The position numbers and the translations under genes are program-made. The notes beneath the pieces were generated by a model. It made no database searches. It had not been told where the DNA came from and worked only from the letters and a program-made list of their open reading frames with translations. A stretch of 64,000 bases of DNA from Robiginitomaculum sp. (lineage in GTDB: Bacteria; Pseudomonadota; Alphaproteobacteria; Caulobacterales; Maricaulaceae): assembly GCA_015485155.1 (NCBI GenBank), contig WFUF01000027.1:124001-188000 (forward strand), read 5' to 3'. This document shows, piece after piece, positions 28,531 to 38,422 of this stretch. Within the stretch, counting starts at the first letter, position 1. Every line of letters begins with the position of its first letter.

Positions 28531-29467
28531 GATGCGCCCTCCCCAAAGTTTTTGGTGTTTTTTTACCCGACCATAACCAGACTAGAGCAATAGCCAGCAA
28601 AAGTACAATACTTACCATTAAGCTACCCTCAGGGCCAAAACTTCCCCCCGTTATCCAATTGGCGATTTCCGGCTGTTGCTCCAGATTGGCCAATAGTGGA
28701 TTTACGTCAGTTTTTATGCCGCTGACATTTAAGCCAAAACCAATGCTCATGATCCAGTTCCACGAGGCATGAGCCGCACATACGCCAAGTAAAGAGCGCT
28801 CTTTTAAGGCAAATAGGGCAAAGAACACACCCACAAGAACAATATTGGCAATGGCAATCCAGTTTACATGCGGCCATTCATTGGGCAGATGCAGCACAGC
28901 AAAAAATGATGACGTCACCCCGACCGCCAATGGCAGGCCCCATCTGGAGGCTATTGCCGACATCATCCAGCCGCGCACTAATACTTCTTCGGTTCCTCCT
29001 TGTATGATAAAGCCGAACAGGAATACCACAATAATCAGTAATGCCGCCGGATTTGCAAAAGCAGAAAACCAGCTCGTAACGCTATAACCACCAAATACAG
29101 CAATCAATGCAATTGCCGTGATATTCATTAGCAGCCCAATAGCAAAGCCTCTGCAATATCGCATCCATGCCTTTTCAAAACGCCAGCCAATGCTTTGCAA
29201 TGATCTATTTTCCGCCAATCTCACCCAGGCAAGCACCACAAGCAAGGTCAGACCAAAGCTAACAAACAGGGTGAAAATCAATGACTTTGTGGATCGTGCG
29301 CCTATATCCTCGGCTAAAACACCGGCAAACCCTGCTAAAAGCAATGAAAATGTTTGCGCAACGCCAAGCAGAACCACCCCGATAACCGGCACTAACAGGG
29401 TATAAACGGGATGCAGCTGCGCCTTTTGATCAATAGCGCCAAAAATCTGCGCCTTATACTCAGCCAC
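28523..29467 (-). CDS. CPBP-family intramembrane metalloprotease (first copy of the operon)
   Basis: The GTG at 29467 is chosen because a GGGGG ribosome binding site lies 7 bp before it; the upstream TTG at 29488 has none. About 314 aa with seven to eight membrane helices. All CPBP motifs are present: EEVLVR (residues about 160-165 from this start), FFAVLH and HASWN. It overlaps the next gene by 8 bp and follows the first gene closely. It differs strongly from the other CPBP gene outside the motifs, so this is an old duplication or separate recruitment. Confidence 0.85.
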   Translation of the reverse strand: MAEYKAQIFGAIDQKAQLHPVYTLLVPVIGVVLLGVAQTFSLLLAGFAGVLAEDIGARSTKSLIFTLFVSFGLTLLVVLAWVRLAENRSLQSIGWRFEKAWMRYCRGFAIGLLMNITAIALIAVFGGYSVTSWFSAFANPAALLIIVVFLFGFIIQGGTEEVLVRGWMMSAIASRWGLPLAVGVTSSFFAVLHLPNEWPHVNWIAIANIVLVGVFFALFALKERSLLGVCAAHASWNWIMSIGFGLNVSGIKTDVNPLLANLEQQPEIANWITGGSFGPEGSLMVSIVLLLAIALVWLWSGKKTPKTLGRAHHE

Positions 29468-29491
29468 CGCTATGCCCCCACAGATCAAAAA

Positions 29492-30370
29492 TCAAGAAGG
29501 GCGCAAGCCCCGGTATAAAGCGCTAAACAACCCAACCCTGATCGAGGCCAAAGCTGGAACCAGAAGCAATCCAAGAATATTCCAGTGAAAATTATCGCGC
29601 ATGCGCTGTATATTTGCCGCGGTAACACTGGCATCAATGTTTTCCTCACGCATCACTGCAGGCAAGCTTTCAATTATCGCCAGTCCCGATGCAATAAATC
29701 CCGGAAGCAACAAGATATAAACCGGCGAAAAAGCAATCAGCGAAGCCACAACAATTCTCCAGCCCTGCCCCTTTGTCCATGCTGCCGCCTCAAAAATCCG
29801 TATTTTCTTTTCTGCCAATGCGGCGGGGAATGCCGGAGCAAAGCGCGAGAACAAATAAAAAATGACCAGCCAGACAAATGCAGCACCACCGGCCAGTGCA
29901 AACCATAATTTATTGCCTTCTTGCGTATAGATAAGATCGGGGTTGTCCTTGAGCAATTCCGGATCAATCCCCGATGCTAAAATTGGCGACAGGGCAAACA
30001 TTACCAAAATCGAGACTACTACTGCCACCAGTGCTGCAATGATTGAGATTAAAACCGCTGCCGCTAATAAACGGTATTCGTCGCCGCCCAGATTCAATCC
30101 ACCCAATCCCAGCCTCGGCAAGCCCAGAGATATTCGATACAAGGCCGCAGTCATCATCAAAAACAACAGCCATGAAAATACAGTAAGAAAAGAGCCAAAT
30201 ACGGCCAGCGGGTTTTCAGCATCCACGAATAAATTTATCCAGCCACCCAATATTGCAGTGAAAATAAATGGCGCACCCAGCCAATAGCTTTGCTTCCAAT
30301 TACGGACAAAAAACACCCAACCTGAAAAAACACATTGTAATACCGGCACATTCGATTGTGATTGTTGCAT
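29492..30370 (-). CDS. Polytopic membrane protein of unknown function, first gene of CPBP operon
   Basis: 292 aa, about six membrane helices, no signal peptide beyond the first helix. It shares the IRIFEA...KGQGWRI segment with the gene at 27535. Together the run is membrane protein, CPBP protease, membrane protein, CPBP protease, i.e. two repeats of the same pair. I do not recognise a function. The promoter should lie in the 30371-30836 gap. Confidence 0.7.
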   Translation of the reverse strand: MQQSQSNVPVLQCVFSGWVFFVRNWKQSYWLGAPFIFTAILGGWINLFVDAENPLAVFGSFLTVFSWLLFLMMTAALYRISLGLPRLGLGGLNLGGDEYRLLAAAVLISIIAALVAVVVSILVMFALSPILASGIDPELLKDNPDLIYTQEGNKLWFALAGGAAFVWLVIFYLFSRFAPAFPAALAEKKIRIFEAAAWTKGQGWRIVVASLIAFSPVYILLLPGFIASGLAIIESLPAVMREENIDASVTAANIQRMRDNFHWNILGLLLVPALASIRVGLFSALYRGLRPS

Positions 30371-30836
30371 TTATCTTGCTCTTTGTTCAAAACACGGGTG
30401 ACGCAAAAACGGGATCAGAACCTAACCTCTCATTTGAAACCGTAAAGCCTTATTCGGCAAAACTACTGAACAAGATGGCCCGATTGCAGCCTTTCATACG
30501 CACTGCTAAGGATCTGCCCGATGGCAATCAGTGTGTAATTATGGTTTTTATCTTTTTCAAGCAAAATGGATGGAATTTACGGGACTGAGCCTAATTGCCA
30601 AACCGTGAACCTTCTCCCCACCAAGGAAAGTCATCACTTATCACAAAATTTATTTGTGTATAGTGATCCGACAAACACTCGGAGGGCATTTCTTCGAGTA
30701 GTTCTGCTTGCCATTTTTTCACTGCCCGAAGAGCAAATACACCAAATGAATTTCCCGGAACCTCTATCTCCACTGCAGCATTTTACTGGGAAAAACAGGC
30801 TTGACGTATACCCTTGCCTTGCCCAAAACCCGCATC
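30371..30836. other. Divergent intergenic region between CPBP operon and trmFO
   Basis: 466 bp. A 60-codon minus-strand frame (30591-30773) encodes an unusual composition rich in Trp and Phe (ISDDFPWWGEGSRFGN at its end). It could be a real small gene or a fragment, but I recognise no family and see no strong ribosome binding site. Otherwise I see no RNA gene or repeat. Confidence 0.4.
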
Positions 30837-32201
30837 ATGAAAACAGATATACATATTATCGGCGCTGGATTAGCCGGAACAGAAGCCGCATGGGCCGCAG
30901 CCAATGCCGGCTGTCAGGTGATTTTACATGAAATGCGCCCGGTACGAAAAACCGAGGCCCACCAAACCGACGGTTTGGCTGAACTGGTTTGCTCCAATTC
31001 ATTTCGTTCTGATGATGCACTGAATAATGCTGTTGGTCTGTTACATGAGGAAATGCGCCGCTGCGGATCAATAATAATGGAAGCAGCCAAGCACCATCGG
31101 GTACCTGCTGGCGGCGCTTTGGCTGTTGATCGTGAAGGCTTTTCACAGGCAGTAACAGCCGCCATAGAAAAACACCCGAATATCAAAATTGAACGTGAAG
31201 AAATTGTCGGATTGCCGCCTGCTGACTGGAATAATGTCATCGTAGCCACCGGGCCGCTTACTTCACCTGATTTAAGCGCAGCTATTCTTGAATTAACCGG
31301 AGAAAAAAATCTCGCATTTTTTGATGCAATAGCCCCGATCATACAACATGACAGCATTGATATGAACAAGGCATGGTTCCAATCACGCTACGACAAAGGT
31401 GACGGGGCCGATTATATTAACTGCCCAATGAATGAAGACCAATACAATGCTTTTTTGGATGCGCTTGCCTCTGCCCCCAAAACCCAGTTTAAGCAATGGG
31501 AAAAAGACACCCCTTATTTTGAGGGCTGCCTGCCCATTGAAGTTATGGCAGAACGAGGCCGTGAGACCTTGCGCTGGGGACCAATGAAGCCGGTTGGCCT
31601 GACTAATCCTCACAATCCTGATGTCAAACCCCACGCAATTGTTCAGCTTCGTCAGGATAATAAGCTGGCCACTCTTTACAATATGGTTGGATTTCAAACC
31701 AAGCTGACCTATGGCGCACAGCAAGAGGTTTTTCGCCAAATTCCCGGATTGGAAAAAGCCGAATTTGCCCGCCTTGGCGGAATTCATCGCAATACTTTTC
31801 TGAATTCACCGGTATTGCTCAATGAGACATTGCAATTGCACGCTGATCCAAGATTGCGCTTCGCCGGGCAAATTACGGGGGTCGAGGGCTATGTTGAAAG
31901 TGCTGCCTGTGGCTTGCTTTGTGGGCTTTTTGCTGCTGCGCAGGCAATCGGAATTTCATATAATCCGCCACCAAAGACGACGGCAATGGGCTCACTGCTA
32001 AATCATATTACCGGCGGGCATCTTGCTGGTAAAAATACATTCCAACCTATGAATATCAACTTTGGGCTCATGCCAACGGCTGAAACCCCTTACTATGATG
32101 AAGATGGAAATCGCTTGCGCGGCAAAAACAAAACCAGAGCCCGCCGCCAAATCATTACCAGACGCGCCCTAAAGGATATTGATAGCTGGCAGGCGAAATA
32201 G
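30837..32201 (+). CDS. trmFO: tRNA (uracil-5-)-methyltransferase, folate-dependent
   Basis: 454 aa from the ATG at 30837, where the FAD-binding [11 protein letters not shown] motif begins at about residue 8; the ATG at 30801 adds 12 residues with no family match. TrmFO methylates U54 of tRNA using methylene-tetrahydrofolate and FADH2. [11 protein letters not shown] near residue 50, [11 protein letters not shown] and [20 protein letters not shown] (here [11 protein letters not shown]) are diagnostic. It uses the same one-carbon pool that GlyA supplies. Confidence 0.94.
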   Translation: MKTDIHIIGAGLAGTEAAWAAANAGCQVILHEMRPVRKTEAHQTDGLAELVCSNSFRSDDALNNAVGLLHEEMRRCGSIIMEAAKHHRVPAGGALAVDREGFSQAVTAAIEKHPNIKIEREEIVGLPPADWNNVIVATGPLTSPDLSAAILELTGEKNLAFFDAIAPIIQHDSIDMNKAWFQSRYDKGDGADYINCPMNEDQYNAFLDALASAPKTQFKQWEKDTPYFEGCLPIEVMAERGRETLRWGPMKPVGLTNPHNPDVKPHAIVQLRQDNKLATLYNMVGFQTKLTYGAQQEVFRQIPGLEKAEFARLGGIHRNTFLNSPVLLNETLQLHADPRLRFAGQITGVEGYVESAACGLLCGLFAAAQAIGISYNPPPKTTAMGSLLNHITGGHLAGKNTFQPMNINFGLMPTAETPYYDEDGNRLRGKNKTRARRQIITRRALKDIDSWQAK

Positions 32202-32293
32202 CCCGGCTGATTTTTAATTTTATCTCTTGTCCAATGCCTGAAGGTAGTGAAGTATAGCAACTGCAACTTCACAGTAGAACCAAAGGTAAATTG

Positions 32294-34228
32294 ATGCGAA
32301 CTATTTTGTTTTTTGCTTGTCTGCTAATTCTGGCTCCAGTATCGGCATTTAGCCAAATGCCACCGATTCATTCTTTTGCTGAAGGACGGGTTATCAATCT
32401 GGTTAGCATTTCACCCAATGGAAAAAGACTGGCATTTGTGCGGCTGACAGATGGCAACCCGATCCTTATCGTCAATGAAATTGGTGGCGGTATGATTTCC
32501 GCAGCTAACCTGTCTGATGTTAAGCCAACTGCATTGCGGTGGGCAGGGAACGATTTTCTATTGATACGGGCAAGCAAAACAGAGCGCGATCACCGACTGC
32601 GCGCAGGATTGCAAAGAAATGAATATATTCGCACCTTTAGCTTTGACATAAAGAACAAAAAACTAACGCAAATGCTTTTGCGCTCATCTAGAAAATTATC
32701 AAGTGTCAGTTTTGATCTCGGCACCGTTATCGGCGTGGATCACAAAGAGCCTGCCGCCTTTATGACTGCATTTAACAAGGAGTATGAGCTAAATGTCTAC
32801 AAGGTGGAAACCAAGCTGGGCCGAGGACATATTGTACGCAGAGGCAAAGGCGCACCGGGTGTTCAAAGATGGATACTAAACTCAAAAAATGAACCTGCTG
32901 TCAGGGTTATCCATAACCAAAAGCACGAGGAGTTTCGCGTGCAGATTCGAGAGGACAAGGAATGGAAAGACATTTATAAAACCGAATCCGAATTGGGCCC
33001 GCTTGTAGCTTCAGGGCTTAACATGGATGAGACGGCACTTGTCGTACAATACTCAAATGATGCCAGACCCTTTCAGACACTCTACGAAATGGACTTAGAA
33101 ACCGGAAAAGTTGGAAAACCATTTTTTAAGGTCGACGGATACGATGTTGAAGGCGCAATTCGGGATCCATATACCAATTTGGTTATCGGGGCGACATGGA
33201 CTGCCGATCAGGATGAGTATCATTGGTTTGACCCGCAGATTGACCGGATCTACAAGGATTTGCGGGCATCACTTGTCGGCTATGCAGTGCGTCTTACCTC
33301 ATGGTCAAGAGATCGCAAAAAATTCATCATTGCAATCGCCAAGCCTGGAGAGCCAGTACAATTTGCCATACATGATGCAAAAGCCAGAACCATCAAATTG
33401 ATAGCCGCTGCGCGCCCGGCACTTAAATCCGTTCAGTTGGGCCCGGTTAAAAGCTACTCATTCAAAGCAAGAGATGGCCTTACCATTCACTCATATCTGA
33501 CAACTCCGCCAAATACCAAAGCCAAAAACCTGCCCTTGGTTGTTCTGCCCCACGGCGGCCCAGAAGCTCGTGATGATGCGAATTTTGACTGGATATCACA
33601 AATGCTGGCAAGCCGTGGCTATGCGGTATTACAACCAAACTTCAGAGGGTCTGATGGCTATGGATGGGATTTCACCGCTGCTGGCTGGGGAGAATGGGGC
33701 AAGGCCATGCAAGACGATGTCACCGATGGTGTTAAGGATCTGATTGCAAAAGGAGTTGCTGACCCCAATCGTATATGTATCGTCGGGGCCTCATATGGCG
33801 GCTATGCAGCTCTTGCCGGCGGCGCTTTTACTCCGGATCTATACAAATGTGTAATCGCTATTTCCGCAGTTTCGGATCTAAAACAGATGTATGACTGGAC
33901 AAGAGCAGCTTATGGCACTGATCATTGGGCGGTAAAATACTGGGATCGCTCAATGACCGGTGAAGATGACAAAAACAATGCCATGCGTTCGGCATCACCG
34001 ATTCACTTTGCAGGACAGTTCAAAGCCCCGGTTCTGCTTATCCATGGCGAAGATGATACCGTGGTGCGCCCGGTGCAAAGCAGGCGAATGAAAAACGCTT
34101 TGAAACGAGCCGGGAAAGATGTGCGGCTGATCGAACAGAAAAACGGAGACCATTGGATGAGTTTTCAGGAAACCAGAATAGATACTGCTGAAGAGGTTCT
34201 GGCGTTTTTGGAAACCCATCTAAAATAA
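32294..34228 (+). CDS. Exported S9-family (prolyl oligopeptidase-type) peptidase
   Basis: 644 aa from the ATG at 32294. A signal peptide (to about SAFSQ) is followed by a beta-propeller-like region (30-370) and an alpha/beta hydrolase domain. The catalytic Ser lies in GASYGGYAAL near 500, Asp in HGEDDTVVRP near 590 and His in NGDHWMSF near 620. HGGPEARDD is the typical oxyanion strand. It cleaves short peptides in the periplasm. A strong terminator follows directly. Confidence 0.92.
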   Translation: MRTILFFACLLILAPVSAFSQMPPIHSFAEGRVINLVSISPNGKRLAFVRLTDGNPILIVNEIGGGMISAANLSDVKPTALRWAGNDFLLIRASKTERDHRLRAGLQRNEYIRTFSFDIKNKKLTQMLLRSSRKLSSVSFDLGTVIGVDHKEPAAFMTAFNKEYELNVYKVETKLGRGHIVRRGKGAPGVQRWILNSKNEPAVRVIHNQKHEEFRVQIREDKEWKDIYKTESELGPLVASGLNMDETALVVQYSNDARPFQTLYEMDLETGKVGKPFFKVDGYDVEGAIRDPYTNLVIGATWTADQDEYHWFDPQIDRIYKDLRASLVGYAVRLTSWSRDRKKFIIAIAKPGEPVQFAIHDAKARTIKLIAAARPALKSVQLGPVKSYSFKARDGLTIHSYLTTPPNTKAKNLPLVVLPHGGPEARDDANFDWISQMLASRGYAVLQPNFRGSDGYGWDFTAAGWGEWGKAMQDDVTDGVKDLIAKGVADPNRICIVGASYGGYAALAGGAFTPDLYKCVIAISAVSDLKQMYDWTRAAYGTDHWAVKYWDRSMTGEDDKNNAMRSASPIHFAGQFKAPVLLIHGEDDTVVRPVQSRRMKNALKRAGKDVRLIEQKNGDHWMSFQETRIDTAEEVLAFLETHLK

Positions 34229-34230
34229 TA

Positions 34231-34256
34231 AAGGCGGCCGGTAGTCTGGCCGCCTT
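34231..34256 (+). terminator. Rho-independent terminator after S9 peptidase gene
   Basis: Perfect 9-bp stem AAGGCGGCC/GGCCGCCTT with an 8-nt loop, followed by CGTTTTATTT. It begins 2 bp after the stop codon and is oriented for rightward transcription; the symmetric A-run before it could also serve the leftward strand. Confidence 0.85.
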
Positions 34257-34301
34257 CGTTTTATTTGCTAATACCCAATTGAGCTAAACAATATCTTGTC
34301 G

Positions 34302-34910
34302 CTAAAACAGGGTCTGGGCACCGGACATGGAAACCAGCATTGGCAGTGAAAGCAATGTATTGGTGCGTGAGAACAACATGGCGGTTCGTGCTGCTGGTGC
34401 CTTGGCCTCGGTAGGTGCATCAATCAGCCCCAGAGCGACTTTCTGATTTGGCCAGATAATGAACCATACATTAAATGCCATAATAAGACCAAGCCACATG
34501 CCAAGACCTAAAAACACATCCTTGCCATTGGCAAATCCGTCCATAGCGCCAAGACTAAGCGTACCAATCAGCGAACCAGTATGGCCAACCAGAGCCAGAC
34601 CTGTCAGCACAGTAAAGGCCGCGCCCCAGCGAAACCAGAACAAGGCGGCAGGCGCAATAACCTTGCCGATTGCCGGTTTTTGCTCATCGGGGATTTTGGC
34701 CATATTCGGGATTTGCACAAAATTGAAATACCACAAAAGGCCAATCCACATCACACCGCTAACCACATGTGTCCAGCGCAAAAATGCAACGGTTACCAAG
34801 CCTGCATTATATGATTCACCCTGTACATAAAAATACAGCACATACATCAATACTGCCAGAATGACCGAAAAAATGATTGTTGAACGTAAGTTTGATAAAA
34901 TTCCAGCCAT
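34302..34910 (-). CDS. PuuD-like (urate hydroxylase N-terminal type) membrane protein
   Basis: About 202 aa from the ATG at 34910, which has an AAGGGG site 6 bp upstream; the ATG at 34928 has none. Six or so membrane helices. RWTHVVSGVMWIGLLWYFNFVQIP near residue 40 and VWFIIWPNQKVALG match the membrane domain of PuuD-type urate oxidases. The cytochrome c domain found at the C-terminus of full PuuD proteins is absent, and no purine genes adjoin. The real role is therefore open; many marine bacteria have such stand-alone domains. Confidence 0.7.
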   Translation of the reverse strand: MAGILSNLRSTIIFSVILAVLMYVLYFYVQGESYNAGLVTVAFLRWTHVVSGVMWIGLLWYFNFVQIPNMAKIPDEQKPAIGKVIAPAALFWFRWGAAFTVLTGLALVGHTGSLIGTLSLGAMDGFANGKDVFLGLGMWLGLIMAFNVWFIIWPNQKVALGLIDAPTEAKAPAARTAMLFSRTNTLLSLPMLVSMSGAQTLF

Positions 34911-35020
34911 AAGAAGCCCCTTAATCATTGTTGGATTCGAGATGCGGTACTATGCCACAGAACCAGCCCCCCCCGTCAATGCTTAGACAGCTATTATTTA
35001 AGACGGTATCTGCAGGCACT

Positions 35021-36208
35021 CTACTCGTTTTCGATCAATTCGCGGTTCACACCAAACAGCATCAACAACGGAGCCGCAATAAATATGGACGAATACGTGC
35101 CAACCAGCACACCCCAAATCATGGTGGCAGCAAACCCGCGCAAGGCTTCACCTCCAAAGAAATAAAGCGGAACCAATGCCAGCAGCGTAGTGATCGAGGT
35201 AATAGATGTGCGAGCCAGTGTCTTGTTAATAGCCAGATCAATCAGATCCGGCATCGCCATTTTCTTATACATGCGCATTTTTTCACGAATACGGTCATAA
35301 ACCACCACAGTATCATTCATAGAATATCCGACAATGGTCAAGATTGCTGCAATACTGGCCAGATTGAACTCAATGCGCGTAAGAGCGAACATTCCAATAG
35401 TAAGTGTTACATCATGAGCCAGCGCAATAACCGCCCCGACAGAAAACTGCCACTCAAAACGAAACCAAATATAGAGCATCATAAAAAACAACGCTCCTAA
35501 AACCGCAGTTACCCCGGAACGAACCAGCTCCCCGGAGACCTTGGGGCCAACAATTTCCGTACGCTGTGATGTAACTCTGCTATAGGTCTCCAGAAGCTTG
35601 TAACGAACCTGATTATATAATTGTTCCTGCAGTTCGGGGCCTGATTTTCTATCTATGACTACAGTCGGCAAGGTTAAAACCAGTGACTTTCCATCTTCAG
35701 CAGCGTTCAGCGCCAAGCCCTCTATTCCCATATCGGCAATAACAGCCGCTCCAGCTTCAAGGTCAAGCTTGTCTGGGGATGATATAGTGGCCGTCCGATC
35801 ACCATCAAAAGAAAAGCTGATATCCGAATAAGCCTCATACAAGGCCTCGTGAACCTTATGTGCGGCTTCTTGCTGCAAACGCTCTTCGCTTACCTCTGGG
35901 TCGGTTGTTTCCTGACGTTCAAAGCGGATCAGCACCTCATTAGGTGCGCCAAATTCCCGAACCTCCACCTCTCCAAGGCCCAAACCACGGACTATCGAAC
36001 CAATTTTTTTCAAATCTGCTGCCTGCTCGGTTTTAATTTCAATATTACCCCCACCCTTAAAATCAATACCAAGGTTAATTCCAAGCATAAAGAAACTGAT
36101 TACAGCCACAATCAACGCTGCAGAGGAAAATCCAAATGCAATTTTCCGATACTTGATAAAATTAAGGCTGGTATCTTCGGGAATTAAGCGAACAAATGAA
36201 AGTGCCAT
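35021..36208 (-). CDS. secF: Protein translocase subunit SecF
   Basis: 395 aa, slightly long for SecF because of an enlarged periplasmic loop (about 60-190). Six membrane helices. GINLGIDFKGGGNIEI near residue 45 and the conserved GYSMNDTVVVYDRIRE near 290 are diagnostic. With SecD it uses the proton gradient to pull exported proteins out of SecYEG. It lies 13 bp after secD in the yajC-secD-secF operon. Confidence 0.95.
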   Translation of the reverse strand: MALSFVRLIPEDTSLNFIKYRKIAFGFSSAALIVAVISFFMLGINLGIDFKGGGNIEIKTEQAADLKKIGSIVRGLGLGEVEVREFGAPNEVLIRFERQETTDPEVSEERLQQEAAHKVHEALYEAYSDISFSFDGDRTATISSPDKLDLEAGAAVIADMGIEGLALNAAEDGKSLVLTLPTVVIDRKSGPELQEQLYNQVRYKLLETYSRVTSQRTEIVGPKVSGELVRSGVTAVLGALFFMMLYIWFRFEWQFSVGAVIALAHDVTLTIGMFALTRIEFNLASIAAILTIVGYSMNDTVVVYDRIREKMRMYKKMAMPDLIDLAINKTLARTSITSITTLLALVPLYFFGGEALRGFAATMIWGVLVGTYSSIFIAAPLLMLFGVNRELIENE

Positions 36209-36221
36209 TAGTCTTCAGTCC

Positions 36222-37853
36222 TTACAGGGAAAGTGTTTTTGGTTTCGCCCGCACCAGCCAATAGCTGGTGAGCAAACGCGAAAACACAAAAGCAGTAAAT
36301 ACGGAGGTAAAAATACCAATTGCCAAAGTGACACCAAAACCCTGCACCGGCCCTGAACCAAACAGCAATAACAGCATTGCTGCAATCAAAGTTGTAATAT
36401 TAGCGTCCAGAATAGTTGATCTGGCTTTGGCAAAACCGGTTTCCACGGCGCTCATTGGACTGCGCCCAATGGCAATTTCCTCGCGTATTCGCTCAAAGAT
36501 AAGCACATTTGCATCCACTGCCATACCAATGGTTAAAATCACCCCGGCAATGCCCGGCAAGGTCAATGTTGCCTGCAATCCTGATAATGCGCCAAGAATA
36601 AGCGTAAGATTAACCAGCAATGCCATATTGGCAATCAAACCAAAGCGGCCATAAACTAAAACCATATAAATCATCACGGCAACAAAACCAACAATCAGGG
36701 CAATCGAACCGGCACGAATTGATTCTTGCCCCAGCCCCGCGCCAACTGATCGCTCATTGAGTGTCTCCAGCTTGGCCGGCAAAGCCCCGGCACGTAATAA
36801 AACCGCCAGATCATTAGCAGCAGTTACCGTAAACCCACCGTCAATAATACCGCTTCCACCCAAGATCGGGCTACGGATTACCGGCGCAGTAATTGATTCA
36901 TTATCCAGCAAAATAGCAAATCTTCGTCCGACATTCTCGGCAGTGGCATTACCAAACCTGATTGAACCGCGTGAATTAAACGAAAATGATACCGCAGGCT
37001 GTCCACTTTGGTTAAATGATTGCTGTGCATCAATCAAATCACTGCCATCAACTAAAACCCGACGCCTTACCAGCAAGTCAGGTTCTGCCGGATTTGTGGT
37101 TTTTACCAGTTTTGCCCCAGGGGGAATTCTCCCGGCCAGAGCCTCATTTATAGAAACAGAAGTGTCCACCAGATGAAAGGTCATCTGAGCAGTTTTTTCA
37201 ATAATTCGCTTGATACGAACAGGATCACTTTCACCTGGCACCTCGACAATAATTCTGGAATTGCCCTGCCGCAAAATAGTAGGATCCTTGGTACCTAATT
37301 CGGTAATACGGTTGCGAATAACTTCAACTGATCTTACTACCGCATCCTTGCTCAGCTTGCTTAATGCCTGATCAGTAATGGTCAGAGAAATCCGGCCAGT
37401 TGCCGCATCAGAAGAAACCTTAAAAGGCTTATCGGCATTTCCCGTAATCAACTGTCCTGCAGGGATTTCATTTAACGGCTTTAAGCGCTCCAGCGCTAAT
37501 TCCATCTGTTCGGGACGGGACAATTTGAAAGAGACCGTATTGCCATTGATCCGAAAATTCCGGGCCGGGACGATAGGTCTTTCACTTCGTAATAATTGTC
37601 GCGCTTCTTCTTGCGTGGTTTCGAGTTTTGCTGTGCGCACCGAGTCCGTATCCACCTCAAACAGCAAATATGACCCTCCTTGCAAATCCAAGCCGAGATT
37701 GACGATTTTGGAAGGCAAAAATCCGGGTATTTTACCGGCAATATCTTCGTCCCCACGGACGGTCACGGGCAAAAAGTTTGGCAGTGCAAAAAGCAATCCC
37801 AGAACCACAATGAACCAGATACCAATTTGCTTTAGGCGCGAAAAATGCAGCAT
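36222..37853 (-). CDS. secD: Protein translocase subunit SecD
   Basis: 543 aa. N-terminal helix, then VNLGLDLQGGSYLLFEVD near residue 51, large periplasmic P1 domain, and five C-terminal helices with GIAGVILTIGMAVDANVLIFERIREE. The proton-path Asp is in GMAVDANV. Works with SecF and YajC. It is 6 bp from yajC. Confidence 0.96.
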   Translation of the reverse strand: MLHFSRLKQIGIWFIVVLGLLFALPNFLPVTVRGDEDIAGKIPGFLPSKIVNLGLDLQGGSYLLFEVDTDSVRTAKLETTQEEARQLLRSERPIVPARNFRINGNTVSFKLSRPEQMELALERLKPLNEIPAGQLITGNADKPFKVSSDAATGRISLTITDQALSKLSKDAVVRSVEVIRNRITELGTKDPTILRQGNSRIIVEVPGESDPVRIKRIIEKTAQMTFHLVDTSVSINEALAGRIPPGAKLVKTTNPAEPDLLVRRRVLVDGSDLIDAQQSFNQSGQPAVSFSFNSRGSIRFGNATAENVGRRFAILLDNESITAPVIRSPILGGSGIIDGGFTVTAANDLAVLLRAGALPAKLETLNERSVGAGLGQESIRAGSIALIVGFVAVMIYMVLVYGRFGLIANMALLVNLTLILGALSGLQATLTLPGIAGVILTIGMAVDANVLIFERIREEIAIGRSPMSAVETGFAKARSTILDANITTLIAAMLLLLFGSGPVQGFGVTLAIGIFTSVFTAFVFSRLLTSYWLVRAKPKTLSL

Positions 37854-37859
37854 GATGAA

Positions 37860-38222
37860 TTACTTTTTTTGCTTAGGCGCGTCATTTGCCGGTTTTGGAG
37901 TGTTCTTTGAACGCACGTCTTGCAGTGTGGCTCGCAATACTTTTACCTTCACCCCGGTGGCTATCTCTATAGTGACTTCATCACTACCATCTACGACCTT
38001 ACTAACCTTACCAATCAGGCCCCCTGCTGTGACCACCGTGTCATTGCGCGCGATTGCATCAACCATGGCCCGGTGTTCCTTAACTCTTTTTTGTTGTGGC
38101 CGAATCAACAAGAAATAAAAAATTGCAAACATTGCAATCATCAGGGCAAAAAAACTAAATGGACTTTGCCCGCCATCGGCCTGCAAGAACATAATCATGT
38201 TGGAAAGCGTTGGTGTCGGCAT
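37860..38222 (-). CDS. yajC: Preprotein translocase subunit YajC
   Basis: 120 aa. One membrane helix (about 25-45) ending in FYFLLIRPQQKRVKEH, then the small beta domain TVVTAGGLIGKVSKV. It is part of the SecDF-YajC complex. First gene of the yajC-secD-secF run; the 200-bp region before it should carry the promoter. Confidence 0.95.
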   Translation of the reverse strand: MPTPTLSNMIMFLQADGGQSPFSFFALMIAMFAIFYFLLIRPQQKRVKEHRAMVDAIARNDTVVTAGGLIGKVSKVVDGSDEVTIEIATGVKVKVLRATLQDVRSKNTPKPANDAPKQKK

Positions 38223-38249
38223 AAATATCCCCTACATATAAAAACAGCA

Positions 38250-38267
38250 CGTAGCATCTAAGCTACG
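38250..38267 (-). terminator. Weak hairpin, possible terminator of the LysM/M23 gene
   Basis: CGTAGC and GCTACG form a 6-bp stem with a 6-nt loop. On the minus strand it is followed at short distance by TGCTGTTTTTA. The stem is short and it lies about 155 bp past the stop codon of the upstream gene, so termination is only a possibility. Confidence 0.3.
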
Positions 38268-38422
38268 CATTCGTGTTTCCGGAATATAAGAGCACCCCGC
38301 ATAAATGCAATCGGGCAAATCAATCATTTGCCATTTTCATTTGGCTTGCACTGTAAAATCGCGCATTAGGCGGACAGCAAGAGCTGTTATTGATACGATC
38401 TAAAAGACTAGCACCATCAATC

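Noticed and set aside
34928-35500. 190-codon rightward ORF opposite secF
   Set aside because: Antisense to secF, rich in His, Asn and Gln, no ribosome binding site or domain.
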